Shown piece by piece: positions 52,853 to 64,000 of a stretch of 64,000 nucleotides of DNA (positions are counted from its first letter, which is position 1; the number at the start of each line of letters is the position of its first letter). The translations under genes were made by a program, and so were the position numbers. Origin of the DNA: Fulvia fulva (taxonomy: Eukaryota; Ascomycota; Dothideomycetes; Mycosphaerellales; Mycosphaerellaceae); assembly GCF_020509005.1 (NCBI RefSeq), contig NC_063015.1:3348001-3412000 (forward strand), given 5' to 3'. The notes under the pieces were generated by a model. It was given only the letters and a program-made list of their open reading frames with translations. It was not told where the DNA came from and did no database searches.

Positions 52853-55800
52853 CTAGTACGGAATCCCATTCGTCAACAACTGGAAATAATCATAAACCCC
52901 CGTACTATAACTCCTCTCACTCCAATGCACCAACTTCTTCACAAACTCCGCCGCCTCCCTATCACTCTTCTCCAACACAAATCTCTCCTTAAAATGCTGC
53001 AAAGTCTGCGGCTTGAAACACGGCAGCCCCGAATCCAGCATCGTCATCACAATATGTGCCAGCTGCTCAACATACTGCCTCGACGCGAGGAACGCCTTGA
53101 TGCAGAGCTCTTCGAACGCCTTGAAGGGCTGGCTGTTGGACGAGCCACCCATGATGGCGACCATTTCTTGCGTTAATTTGAAGGGCGCGCGCTCGAATTT
53201 GACGCCGCCGGGAGCGATGTCGAAGCAGAAGCCGAAGTCGATGTGGAGGATGTGGCCGGCGTGGTCGACCATGATGTTGCCGTTGTGTCGGTCTTTGAAC
53301 TGCAGTAGGTAGGAGATGACTGAGTACGCCGCCATGCTCTTGATGAAGTTACTCCTCGCCTCCTGGAATCGGATGGAGTCCTCATATCCATATTTGCTAA
53401 TGAAGTACTCATACAGACCGTTCACCGCTTCTCTCCCCAACATGTCACGGGAAATCGAATTGGGCAAAACGTCAATGACACCGCATCCCGGAGCAGTGGC
53501 CGTGACGCGGTAGGGGAAGACGTACACGTCTAAGCCGACATTGTTGAAGATTCCCCGAAAGCAGGCGATGAGTTGAAGGGCGAGCACATCTTGACGGCAG
53601 TCGTCGCCGACTTTGAAGATGGCGGATTGCCATATTTCGTATGATCTACGGCGGGCGGCGGCGTTCTGTGCCATAAGGGCTCGACTGTCTCCGATTGCAT
53701 CGGCGTCGCTACTGTCTTCTTTGCGGATGCGGAAGGTGGCCATGTAAGGTGCTTTGGCGTGACTTTGAAGTGGTTTGCCTGATTTGCGGTCGATGCCGAT
53801 TACGACGCCGTCTGGGTTGCTGGGGAGGTAGACACCGACTTCGACGTCGATTTTGCGGAGTTCTTCTTCGATCTTGGCTTTCTTTTCTGGCTTGGGGGAT
53901 TTGATGAAGGGCTTCAGTGTACCTGAGATACCAGTGACTTTGCCGAAGAAGTCGAACTCGCGGTGGTAAAAGTCTTTGTCTTCCGGCAAGAAGCTGCCGA
54001 TCAAGGCGTCCATGACCCTATCAAGGACGGGCTTGACAGGATCTGGTATTTGCGAGTCTTCATCCTTGTAGGCATTGGCCTTCATGTTCCAAATGATCTG
54101 GTGCGCAAAGAGCTGTGAGAATGTAGCAGTCTCGATGATGTAGCGCTCGACATAGCCAAGCAAATCGTATCGCAGGGCCTGGACGATCTGTGGGACGTAG
54201 AAGAAGGTAACGTCGACATCGTGGCTTTCGAGAGCTCGAACAGCGTACTGAATGATCAAGGCGTGATTCTTGTAGGAAGGCAAGAAGTAGGTCACGGCGG
54301 CCATGGGGTTGATCGGAGCCCAGTAGAGCAGGTACTTCAGTTGGTCCTTGACATCGCCAGGTAACTCCGAGCTCAGCAAGATATACAGAGCATCTGGCTC
54401 GTGGATTGCCTTTTCAGGTCGGCGAAGCAAAAGCTTGTGCACCTCTGCAGCGAGTCTCTGTGACTTGGGGAAGCGAGTAATAAGCTGGACAGCGATGCGC
54501 GGATCTTCATCCCAAGCGACCTGAAGTAAAGACGCTATTGCTGCTTCTTGACTTGCCACATCCTGCTGGCCTGGCATGATAGCTTTTGACTCGTTCGCGG
54601 GATTGGTCCAGATCTGGAGCCGACCAATGTCATGGGCAATGAGCTGCAGCAGAAGATCCTGCCTCTGTTGCAAAGATGCCAACGCCCGGGAGCTCTTAGC
54701 TCCAACTTCCGCAAGAGTTCTAAACTCTGCAGTGACATCGTTGAGTAGCTTGACTTCCGCCTTAACCTGCAATTTGTTGCTGCCGAAGGACCACTTGGGC
54801 GCGGCGCAGAACCATGACAGACCGGCCGACAGGATTGCATCCTTGAGACGCCATCTAGCAGCAGTGTCCAGATGGACTGCAAACTTCAATACCTTCTGCG
54901 CGAGAAGAATGATGTGGAAGTGCACTTCTCTAGCCAATGGCTGGTCCACAGTCTTCTGCATGGCCAGCAACGTAATGCGCATCAGGCGAGAGTAAATGCG
55001 CTCAACAGATGGCGAAGTCAACCTCGTGGCGCTGAAGTGGCTCGACAGGAAATGCGCAAGTCGAAGATGTGGTGCGATGAGGTTATGCACCATCTGCTCA
55101 CGTCTCTTGATAGTCTCCCAGTTCGAGGGGGCAAATTCTTCCTTGACGTAGAAGGGGTCGAGATGCTTGATGCGTGAATCGAAGAAGCCTTTCTTGAGGC
55201 GAATGGATCGTTCCCAGCCGGCAGCAACCTCTACCAGGACTCTCGACTCCAAGCTTGGATTCTCCTTGACAACGCCAAGCCAAAGTGAGATGCCAAGATT
55301 GATGGACTGCTTCGTGAAGAGCAGGAACGGGATGCCGACAAGCTCTTGAATCAGTGCGACGCGAGCTGAGCCATTTCGACTAAGAATGCCTGCTGCGTTA
55401 CGGAGAGTGTTGCGCACCTCTTGAAATGGCACTTGAGTCTGCTTTCGCAGGCGCTGCGCCATTCCTCTTAGCTCGGCCGCTTCATCACGGACAGGTGCTT
55501 CAGCATCGAGAACAGCAGGCCGGGATCTGCCGCTGTAGTCCACGAGAGCCCACTCCTCATCAGTCTCGAGCTGACCATCGAGATGACGGTACTCTTGTCG
55601 GGTGGTGTATTGCGCCATGAAATCGGACGCCGTATTCACATTGACTGGCACCGCAACACTGGTGAGTCTTTGATCAGAGAGTGGAATAGTGCCCCCCATT
55701 TCGACAGCGAAGGATCTGCCGAGAGCAATATGGCCATATGCGCCATCGTCTTCGTACTCTTCCAGGTAAGCCTGCAGATGCCCCTTCACGTCCAAAGGTG

Positions 55801-58749
55801 CAACGGCGATCGCTCTCGTCACCCATGAGCGACATCGCTGGTGGAAAGCGGTGAGTGTTGTCTGCCGGTCGTGAACGTCGTCGCCGAGTTGGATGGACAC
55901 ATTGCCTCGGTGAGAGCTATAGCGTGATACGAATGAATACTCGTCGGTCTCGGTATCGAGACAGCTCTTCCAGACGAGTGATAGCAGTTCTAGTAACGCA
56001 AACAGAGACACTTTCTGGCAAAGTGCTGAAGGGATCTGATCGATCACCCGATCGCAGGATGTTACGGCCGCTTGGCGGACCTTCGGTATGCGATGACAGC
56101 ATCCTTCGAGTAAAGTCGCTAGCTGAGCCGCCACTTGTGGTGCGGCGAAGTCCTGACGCGTGCCCGACAGTGATCGACTCAGGTAGGCGTTGACGCTGTT
56201 CTTAGCAACCTCGAGCATGCAGTTCCCAAGGGCACCCTTCTTGACCTTGTCCTCGAGGAAGTAGGGGAGCACCGCAGTGCAGTCACCGCCACGGGAACGG
56301 AGTGTCGAGACCAATAGAGCCGCCTGCAAGAATGTGCATTCAGGGTAGCTCAGTTTCATTATATCTGTCTGACATCCCGGAAGTGCTTGGGCTAGCAACT
56401 GCTTCTGCTGGACATGCTGCTCTGGGCCGGATCCGCGACGCAGAATAGCGTTGAGTTCGATACTGTTTTCCGGCATGTCCACCCGAGCTTCATCGACCAG
56501 CGGCAGACTATACATTGCCATCGTCTGAAGGTCCCGCGCATGCTCTTTAGTGGCCGTTGAGTTGATCGTAAATCCGTGCGCAGCGATGTTAAACCAGACA
56601 TCACGACCCAGACTTCGCACTTCGTCTTCGTCCTCGACCCTGGGACTGTGCTCGGTGTCGGTCGACGCGAGTATAGCCATTGGTCGAAACAGCTGTGCAA
56701 TCGACTTCGATGCGAGCGTAGAGTCTACCGTCCGATCAGTAGCTGTATCGCCACTACTGATGTACAAGCCCAACAAGTGCTTGAGGTACAGCTCAAAGAA
56801 GGGCGAATCTTTCTTGACCCAGCCCGCCAGGCGGATGCGTGCTTCATTCACAGCGGAAACGATGAGCATGTTGTTCTGTACGAGCGCTTCGCTGCCCATT
56901 CGAGCGTACAGCCGCAACAGCGACTTGAGTTCGTTGCTGCCACCGCAGAGACCGAGGGCGGCAATCTCGATGATTATGCGAGTGTCCACAGCTTGGCTAA
57001 TCTTGCCTACTTTCTGGACAAGCATGGAGATGACCAATGCCGTGAGCTGTGTTTCCATCCGACCAACAGCTATCGCGACGATTGCTTGAACCACGGTCCC
57101 GTAGACTGTGACCGTCTCCTCTTCGTCGCTGTTGCTGAGCACTAGAGATATAGCGCTTCCAAGATTGTGTTGAGAGCCGCCATAGTCCTTGCTATGATTA
57201 TCGTAGCTCAAGCCGCTGTTGAACAAAGGCGACTTTCTGTTAGGCTGATCGTCGGAATGTGCAGTGAGCACATTGCCCAGATTGTAGAGCGTGCTGATCA
57301 CCAAGTCCTGGGAAGTGTTCTTCAAGATCCGCGCTAGGCACTCGCAAGCCACAGCGGCAGTCGGTGGTGTCATCTTGCCCTGCACGATCAGTCGTGGCAA
57401 GGAGCGTGTGAGATCTGCAGCAACAGGTGTTGATATGCTTGACAGCACGACCATGCACTTGAGCACGGTCCGAGCGAGCGGTTCGTCGATCATCTGGGTA
57501 GCATCGGCAGTTACTGCGTCCAGCCAGCCTTTCAGTACGTCTGTGTGCATGATTTCCATGTTAGCACCTTCGCCGTCAAGAATGCAACAGCCCAAGAAGC
57601 TACGGAGGGCACTCGCTTTGATCTCGCGGCTTAAGCGCTGTTGCCAGACAGAAGCTAGCTTCAGATAGTCGGCATCCGCCTCGAGAAACTTCATCTGCTC
57701 CGCGATCGTGGCTGTCAAGTTTCTGACGTGCTCGTTCGATGCTTGGCTGTTGGTACGATATAGAGCTAGATTGCGTTGCATCAGGCTATCGAGCATGGCA
57801 TCTCCTCGCATCGGCTCTTGTATGGGCAACAACGCCAGAACACTTTCTTCGACAATCTCCATGAAAGCTTGCTGGAGTACCATAGCACCGAGTGGATGTC
57901 CCTTCGCAGCGTAGTGGCGAGTCCATCGTTTCCATTCTTTGACTGTTCGGGAAGTACTGCTCGCATTGCGGACTGCGGAAAGTGCACCTTCCAATGATAC
58001 CATGAAGTTCTCGGACAGTATCCGCTGAAGTTTGGGTATCAGGGACATGCGCTGCTCTGGCGACCAAACCCGCACATACTTCGAAAGTGCATGGAGGAAG
58101 CCAAGGAGGGAGACATTTAGTTGTATGGCTTTGAGCGTTTGCTGGTCGACCCCGAATTTGGTCTCGCCGTTCTCCAATGGTCTGAGCCACGCAGTCTTCT
58201 CCGCACTTGTCCCGAGCTCTTCAATTGTATCGTTGATACATTCCCAAGCTTCCGGCCGTAGAGAGGGATGGTCTAGGCCCAAGGCCAATACTGCTGTCGT
58301 AAGATCGTATGCGAGGGTCTCCCACGGCGGCAGTCGCTGGTACAGCGGAGAATGACCGAATGCTTGTCGATGTGATTGTGATACATATGGTGCAAGCTGT
58401 CGTAGTAATGCTTCGGCGTCCTTCGTTGTCTGTATCAACGGTGCTGCCTTGCACAACGCTATCAACACCTCCAACTCCCTAATGCTCATAGGCACATTGG
58501 ATGTCTGCGGCTCTTTCTGTGCTGCGATAGATCCATCGATACCGCCATTCGTCGCTGCCTCGTCCGCGTGACGCCGTCCCAGCGCGCACAATCGCTTGAT
58601 GTCTCGATCATCGTCCTGGGCGGTGGTGCTCTCCGCAGACAACGCAGCAAGCTTGTCTAAGGCGCTGCGACGCGTCGCCCGCGTGGTTCTGTAGATCTCG
58701 TTTAGCATAACTCTGCAGATGTGGTTCAGGAGAAGACATACGTTCGCAT
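52853..58749 (-). CDS. stt4: Phosphatidylinositol 4-kinase, STT4 / PI4K-alpha type
   Basis: A single frame from 58708 gives 1,951 aa. A better start may be an 8-bp first exon: complement(join(52853..58688,58742..58749)), GTATGT donor and CTACAG acceptor, giving MRTTTRATRRSALDKLAAL and 1,947 aa. This matches the usual STT4 opening (short basic stretch, then ALxKLAALSA). Most of the protein is helical solenoid. The C-terminal ~300 residues hold the lipid-kinase unique/accessory domain and the PI3/4-kinase catalytic domain, with the catalytic loop DRHNGN at about residue 1804 and the metal-binding DFGF at about 1823. It makes PI4P at the plasma membrane and in yeast is essential, working with Ypp1 and Efr3. 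No stops or frameshifts were seen. It shares a short divergent promoter with PXR1. Confidence 0.96.
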
Positions 58750-59033
58750 GTCGTCGCCGCGATCAACCGCACTGGCCTTGTACGTGCACAACAACCATGT
58801 AGCTGATCCCAGCGAATCGTCATTAGCGCAGACGTCAACGTGCCGTGCGTGCGTTGCGTGGCACTGTTTCGAGGACTTCTACGGCGTGCCATATCACGCA
58901 TAGTCGTGGAATGGAGATAAGCTAGGCTGTCGGCGGCAGCCACAACGGTCCGAACTCCGCGAGGGTCTCGAAGTGAATCCAAAATTCTCTCGCATCAGGC
59001 ACGACCAACACACCTCGTGTTCAGACAGCAGTC
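58750..59033. promoter_or_regulatory. Divergent promoter between STT4 and PXR1
   Basis: Only 284 bp separate the two start codons (58749 on minus, 59034 on plus), so both promoters and 5' UTRs must share this DNA. No TATA box or recognisable operator was identified. Confidence 0.55.
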
Positions 59034-60142
59034 ATGGGTCTCGCCGGCGTGAAGAAGTATGAGCATTCAGAAGCTATCTACGACCACTACTAACATATGC
59101 TAGGCGCTCCAAGCTCTCCCACGACCCGAACAACAACAACTGGTCCAAGTCAACGACCAACTTCGGCCACAAGATCCTCTCGAAGCAAGGATGGAAACCA
59201 GGCGACTACTTGGGCGCCGAGAATGCGACTCATGCCGATCACTACACCGCTGCCAATGCATCTCACATTCGAGTTATGCTACGTGAGGACAATCTGGGAC
59301 TCGGGGCACAGGTCGGCAAAGGCAACGCCGAGACTTTCGGTCTGGCCCTCTTCTCCGGAGTTCTGGGACGACTGAACGGCAAGAGCGATGCGGAGGTGCA
59401 GAAGAAGCAGGATGCGTTGAGGGACGCTGAGCTGCGAGCATATCAGAATACCAAGTACGGCTTCATGAACTTTGTGCGTGGCGGACTGTTGGTGGGAGAC
59501 AAGATGGAGCCACCAAAGAGTACAAAGATCGAGGATATCAAAGCCGATGGCACCGTGTCTGAGCAAAGCTTGAAGAGGAAGGCAGGTAACGATTCAGCCG
59601 AGGCCAAGGTGAAGAAGAGCAAATCAGAGTCTGGCGATGCCATCAAGGAAGAGGAGCAAGAACGAGCAGACCTGTACGCCATTCCAGAGAAGCAGAAGAA
59701 GCGAAAGGACAAGAAGAAGGCGGCCGAAGAAGATGCTTCAACATCAGAGTCGAGTGAGGAAGACAAAGCCAAGGCGGAGAAGAGGCGGAAGAAGGAGAGC
59801 AAGAAGGCCGACAGAATAGCAAAAGCAGACACAGTCGTAACAGAAGAGGACAGAAAAGCTCGTCTCAAGGAAGAGAAGCGCGCGATGAAGGAGGAACGCC
59901 GAAAGCGAAAGGAAGAGAAGCGGGCAAAGAGAGCCGCGAAGCAGAATGCCGACTCTGCCCAAGCGTCCACGCAGACATCGGCTGTCCCGAGCGAGAGCGA
60001 AGGAACGTCAACACCGCCTGTGATCAGCGTTGGAGGTCGCCATGCTGTTCGACATCGCTACATCATGCAAAAGCGCATGGCTTCGATGAATGCCAACTCG
60101 TTGAAAGAGATCTTTATGCTTCAGCCTCAAGCAGCATCTTGA
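59034..60142 (+). CDS. pxr1: G-patch protein PXR1/GNO1 (PinX1 homologue)
   Basis: Spliced model join(59034..59056,59104..60142), 353 aa. The 47-bp intron (GTATGA...CTAAC...TAG) follows only 23 coding bases and splicing gives MGLAGVKKRSKLSHDPNNNNW, the standard PXR1 opening. A G-patch follows at about residues 25-75 (FGHKILSKQGWKPGDYLG...NLGLGAQ). The C-terminal half is a long Lys/Glu-rich, partly coiled nucleolar-type region (KKEKKxK and RKxKEEKR blocks), ending in a VGGRHAVRHRYIMQKRMA motif kept in the family. In yeast the protein activates the helicase Prp43 in rRNA and snoRNA processing and restrains telomerase. Length and domain order are normal. Confidence 0.94.
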
Positions 60143-60341
60143 AAGCGCGAACTCGCGTGAAGGACATCTCTGGCATTCGGCGCAGTTTCGACCTGAACGC
60201 CGTCACAATGCATGAAGAATGGCTCGAACGACATGCTTTGAAATTCTCTGTGTGGCAGGAAGCGAAAGTTGTGTGGCCGCACAGATGCAGTGCACATATA
60301 AGGATCTACGAAAGACTCCTTCCAAGCATCTGCACGTCGCA

Positions 60342-61316
60342 ATGGCTCTTCAGAAACCGCCGACGGTCTACGATGGTGGAACTCGTTGGCTCTACCTGAC
60401 GCCTGACAAGCTCCTTCAGGCACATGCTGATATGCAGGTATGTGCCGGAGCTACTTACTGTCGCCGTTCGTTGTTGACTTTTTGCATAGCACCGCAAAGG
60501 ACACCGCGGACGTGGCGGGAAAGATGTCAACTCTCAAATCGAGACTGGCCCTGTACTACTTCCACGACAGTGCATACCACGGTTCCATGTAGCTGTTCCG
60601 TACATCATCGATTGATCAGCTGGAGCAGTGCCGCGAGAACGCATTCGCGAAGGAAATTCAATACATCGTCATGAAGATGCTCAAAAGTTTTCCCACAACG
60701 TACAACGACAACGTGCAACGGAGTTCTGAAGACCATGGTCCATGTCGATCTCAAGAACGACGGGCAACTTGTTACCCCTGAGACAGAGCTGCCAGAGATG
60801 GCAAGCATAAGCAAGAACTGCGAATTCTGCGAGCGCGGCCGCGCGGTCTTACTCTTGCTACCAGTCCACCCAAGGTCGACCAAGAAGCTGATGATCACTC
60901 ATATCGACCGAGACCCTGTCTACTGTCAGCCCGCCGCGACTTGTGAAGACTTTCAAGGGCTCTGCCATTACCGAGACAGCCAGGAGGACGACCCGCGACT
61001 CGAGCACATCGAAGAGGCCCGATCGCTGATCGCGGCGTTCGTGAGTGCTGCTGCAGAAGCGTTCGAGAGGCACAAAATCTGGTGGAGATCGTGGATCTGG
61101 AGACACGCGTGTTTGGCGGTCAAAAGCAATGCCAGGATGGCAAGTATGCGTAGGCTACCTGCGCAGCTGAGATCAGCCGCACTCAAACACCTGAGCACTG
61201 AGTCTTCGGCCGAGATTAGTGCTCAGTATCTCCGCCAGGAAAGACACTGCCAAGAAACATATGAACCTATTTCATGTCCTTCTGGATCCCATAGTCGACA
61301 TCCTCTACTGAAGTAA
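60342..61316 (+). pseudogene. Unrecognised gene, apparently broken by a stop and frame changes
   Basis: An ATG at 60342 opens ALQKPPTVYDGGTRWLYLTPDKLLQ, followed by a good 52-bp intron (donor GTATGT 60438, acceptor CATAG 60489). The next protein-like stretch (TAKDTADVAGKMSTLKSRLALYYFHDSAYHGSM) is out of phase with that splice and ends in TAG. Immediately after the TAG the same frame goes on (LFRTSSIDQLEQCRENAFAKEIQYIVMKML). Near 60,710 the likely coding frame changes again, to an open frame at 60735-61316 (MVHVDLKNDGQLVTPETELPEMASISKNCEFCERG...). No family is recognised. Undetected small introns could rescue part of this; otherwise it is a pseudogene. Confidence 0.4.
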
Positions 61317-61463
61317 AAAGCTATCTTGACATCCAAGTGCATCCACGGCCGCTTCGCAACACACTCCTCCGCTTGAGCACCACGGTCGATATCACCAGCT
61401 CTACGCCATAGCCCCCAGCATCGCATGGCGTTCATTGAACCCCTCCTGTCTCCACATCCGTTC

Positions 61464-62513
61464 CTATTCCTCCACACGTCGCTCAAATTCCACATAGCTC
61501 TTAGCCTTTTTACCAATCCTCCCCTCCTTCGCGAGTCTCACCCTCTCCCGCGCCTCCAACAAGCACTCCGCTCGATTCTGCGCCGCGTAGTGCCCATTTC
61601 GTGCCTGGAGGGCAGGATTTGCTGCGACCGCCCGCTTGTCAGGCTGGATTAGAAATTCCACGGCCTTGGGCATGGGGATGTGCACGATCCTGTCACAGTT
61701 ATCGTAGCCTGGAAGGCTGTGTTCGGAGAGAGCTTGGCGCGCGACAGGGCCGGATTTCAGGAGAGTAGAATCGCCAGTAAGGACCAGTGCAGCTCGCTCG
61801 GTGATCTTGGTGCTTCGTGGCGGGTCTGGCCAGAAAAGCAGAATGACTGCTCGCATGGTCGGGATCATGATGTCTAAGTCTGCGGTTGGGGAGCCCAGCT
61901 GGAGTGGTGCGTAGTCGTACGTCCTGGTTCCGTCTGCGGTTCTTTTCTTCTTCTTTAGCTTCCTTAGCCTGACGTTCTCATTCTCGATTCAGTTGCACAG
62001 CGTTCGGTGCGAAACGATAAGCTGGTCGAGGTGGTTCTCCAGGTCTTGCTGTGGGTATGTCTTCCCTGGCCACAAGCATTCCATGAAGTGGAGCCTTTCT
62101 TCAAAAAGCACTTCTGAATGCCTCTTGTGGAACTCCATGCTCAGTGCACCGCGTGCCCGGTCTCTGAGGTGACTCCGTTCCGCGCGGCGACTGTTTTGGT
62201 CTGGGAGACTCAGCTCGTGGGGTATTATGTACACCAGCAGGTTACTCCTACAGGGAGTTCTTAGTCGGAAGTAGCGGTCTTGGGAGTAGCCTGTCTCATT
62301 CAACGGCTTGATGTAGCTGCAGCGCTTATTTGCGCAGGCCCTGGATCGTCTTAAAGTAAGTCCATTCACGTTTGTGCTGCTCATAATTTGCCGCAAGTGC
62401 GATCTCGTGGTCTGCCATGACTGATGTGTGGTGGTTTGAGTGCGCGCTTTGCAAGCCTCTCCCTCCTTTGTGGTGTTGGACTGAGCTGCTGAAGCAGGTC
62501 TACAAAGACTCAC
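61464..62513 (-). pseudogene. Unrecognised gene with one in-frame stop (TGA at 61989-61991)
   Basis: Two minus-strand frames, 62513-61989 and 61988-61464, lie in the same reading frame with a single TGA between them. Translation directly after the TGA reads IENENVRLRKLKKKKRT...DYAPLQLG with no other stop, so one base change explains the break (for example CGA to TGA). A likely start is the Met at 62385 (MSSTNVNGLTLRRSRACANK). The protein would be about 300-350 aa, basic, with a Cys pair (CANKRC) near its start and a heptad-like charged helix (ENENVRLRKLKKKKR) across the stop. No family is recognised. A weak intron (GTGCAA...ACCAG, 75 bp) would remove the TGA in frame, and readthrough is another possibility. 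Confidence 0.45.
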
Positions 62514-62866
62514 AAGCCACAGCCTAATTCTGAGGACAGGCTTGATGTGTGTGAGTTGCTACATTCGAGTCCAGTCAGAGCAAAACAGACCATCCACGCT
62601 CGAACACGGCAAGCGTCGCTCGCCCAACATGGCAAGACACACCTGGATAGCCAACAGAATGCCTGCTTGCCTCGCGACATCATGCTTTCAGGTAAGCAAA
62701 GTTTGGGTCAGGAACATTCAAGTCGATGCCATGAACTTTTTGGCGTTTTCATACAGTCATGTAGCCGTCTAGCCTAGGTATCTACAGCACATGATCGTAC
62801 CTGCCATCAAAGCCTGCGCCGAGCAGTCCATCGCTATGCCTGCAATCTCTATTCGCGGCTGTGCTT
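62514..62866. other. Intergenic DNA downstream of CCT2
   Basis: About 350 bp without a supportable gene. Two short overlapping plus-strand frames look like chance. It probably includes the CCT2 3' UTR. Confidence 0.45.
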
Positions 62867-64000
62867 CTACATACGCTCACGCTGTCTGGGTGCCGCGCGG
62901 ATGATGTTGTCGACTCTCAGCAGAAGCTCGGCGGCTTCACTTGCGGATGAGACAACAGCGCGCTTGAGCTTGTAGCTCTCGACTACGCCGAGCTCGCGCA
63001 TATCCGCGATGCCACCTCCGGGTAGCATAAGGTCGAGACCGCTTGACGACATGCCGGAGTAGACTGCCTTCCGTAACCGTGCGACGAGATCTGCGGAGTC
63101 GAGACCAGCGTTGTCGGCGAGGATGGTAGGTAGTTGGCGGAGAGCCTTGGCAAAGCTGTCGACCGCGAGCGCCTTCTTGCCTGCAACGTTTTGTGCTGCC
63201 TGATCGACTGCCTTGGACATGAGCATTTCTGCGCAGCCACCACCAAGAGTTGTCTTGGGTGTCTTGACCGTTTGTGAAAGCACGGCAAGAGCATCGTGTA
63301 AACTTCGCTCTGCCTCATCGAGAAGTTGTTCCGATGACCCTCGAAGGACGACTGTGCATGCCCGACCTGCTGCTACACCAGAGAATCGGATGAGTGCGTC
63401 CTCGCCGATGATGACCTCTTCGATCAAATCGCAGTGTCCCAGCTTGACGTGTTCTGGGTGGTCGAATGTGCTGGTGATCTCGGCTCCCGTAACGAGTGCT
63501 AATCTCTCCACACCATCGAAGTCTGCGTGCTCGATCGAAGCGATGCCTGCATCTGAGAAGAGCTGCTCTGGCCAGTTGTAGATGAGTTGTCGGTTGACGA
63601 AGCAGTTGATGCCATGTGACTTGATCTTCTCGACCTTGGCCTTCATTTTCTCCCGCTCTGCCTTCTCGAGCTCTGCCAGCTTGCCTGTGCTCTCGACCTT
63701 GACCCTCGCTCCGAATATCTTGACCTTGTCTGTATCCATAGAGGTGTTTGCGACCAAGATTTTGGCATTCTCCACTCGTTTGGGCTGGCCTGTACCGAAC
63801 TTCTTGTCCAGAATGAAGCCAGGGTCGAGATATGAGTCGGAGAGCTTGCCACCAGCCTTCTTGATGATCTGAATATGCGTGAGGTCCGTCGAGCCCTTCA
63901 TGCGAAGAACAGCATCGGTTGCCAGCTCTGCGAAATATTCTCTGTCCTGGCTCAGAACCTTCGAGCTCAGTGTTGTCCGTGCAATCGCGATCAAGTCCCG
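62867..64000 (-). CDS. cct2: T-complex chaperonin CCT subunit beta, C-terminal part (cut by window edge)
   Basis: Frame open from the right edge to the stop at 62867; about 377 residues are visible of about 530 expected. It covers part of the equatorial domain, the intermediate domain and the whole apical domain. Recognisable blocks are [60 protein letters not shown], the [15 protein letters not shown] block of the ATP site, [18 protein letters not shown], and the CCT-beta ending [35 protein letters not shown] folds actin and tubulin in the cytosol as a two-ring hetero-octamer; beta is one of the eight subunits. The N-terminal part, with further ATP-binding residues, lies beyond the window. 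Confidence 0.95.
   Translation of the reverse strand, partial: RDLIAIARTTLSSKVLSQDREYFAELATDAVLRMKGSTDLTHIQIIKKAGGKLSDSYLDPGFILDKKFGTGQPKRVENAKILVANTSMDTDKVKIFGARVKVESTGKLAELEKAEREKMKAKVEKIKSHGINCFVNRQLIYNWPEQLFSDAGIASIEHADFDGVERLALVTGAEITSTFDHPEHVKLGHCDLIEEVIIGEDALIRFSGVAAGRACTVVLRGSSEQLLDEAERSLHDALAVLSQTVKTPKTTLGGGCAEMLMSKAVDQAAQNVAGKKALAVDSFAKALRQLPTILADNAGLDSADLVARLRKAVYSGMSSSGLDLMLPGGGIADMRELGVVESYKLKRAVVSSASEAAELLLRVDNIIRAAPRQRERM

Noticed and set aside
1..64000. tRNA or rRNA genes
   Set aside because: None recognised by eye on either strand; a covariance-model scan would be needed to be sure.

Overview
The window is nuclear DNA from a filamentous ascomycete. The evidence is short spliced introns (about 45-60 bp, GTATGT/GTAAGT-type donors, CTRAY branch sites), housekeeping proteins of fungal type, and a transposon island carrying the CpA-to-TpA signature of repeat-induced point mutation (RIP). 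A Dothideomycete of the Mycosphaerellaceae kind is my best guess; that placement is inference.

Layout. Left gene-bearing flank (1-12.6 kb): a mitochondrial-type Rieske/FAD oxidoreductase (AIFM3-like), a nucleoside monophosphate kinase on the opposite strand, about 4 kb with almost no supportable gene, a secreted heme-thiolate peroxidase with four exons, and a decayed secreted-protein gene. Transposon island (about 12.6-47.05 kb): a RIP-mutated Tad1-like LINE interrupted by a Fot1/pogo DNA transposon with 67-bp inverted repeats; an intact, unmutated Tad1-like LINE (ORF1 and ORF2 overlapping at ATGACTAG); two further copies of that same LINE in reverse orientation, one heavily and one moderately RIP-mutated; a Ty1/copia element split in two; an intact Ty3 chromovirus with LTRs that read as identical; and a Tc1/mariner transposase fragment. 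Right gene-bearing flank (47.05-64 kb): an RRM-YTH m6A reader, the phosphatidylinositol 4-kinase STT4 (1,947-1,951 aa), the G-patch factor PXR1 diverging from it, two genes that look broken, and the C-terminal part of chaperonin subunit CCT2 running off the right edge.

The most interesting material is in the chromovirus. Its gag and pol ORFs overlap in the -1 frame. The overlap carries a textbook slippery heptamer (GGGAAAT), a 5-nt spacer and an 8-bp stem whose loop contains the gag stop codon. Just inside the left LTR, a 9-nt sequence is perfectly complementary to a site within the LTR that sits about 40 bp after a TATA-like box, which is the layout expected of a self-priming (Tf1-type) element. 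The two flanks of this element belong to different host repeats and no target-site duplication joins them, so it probably formed by recombination between two insertions with loss of the DNA between them. The LINE copies record successive rounds of genome defence: untouched, half-mutated and saturated versions of one family lie within 25 kb.

Limits. Gene models were spliced by eye. Island boundaries without visible terminal repeats are approximate. Nothing was searched against a database.
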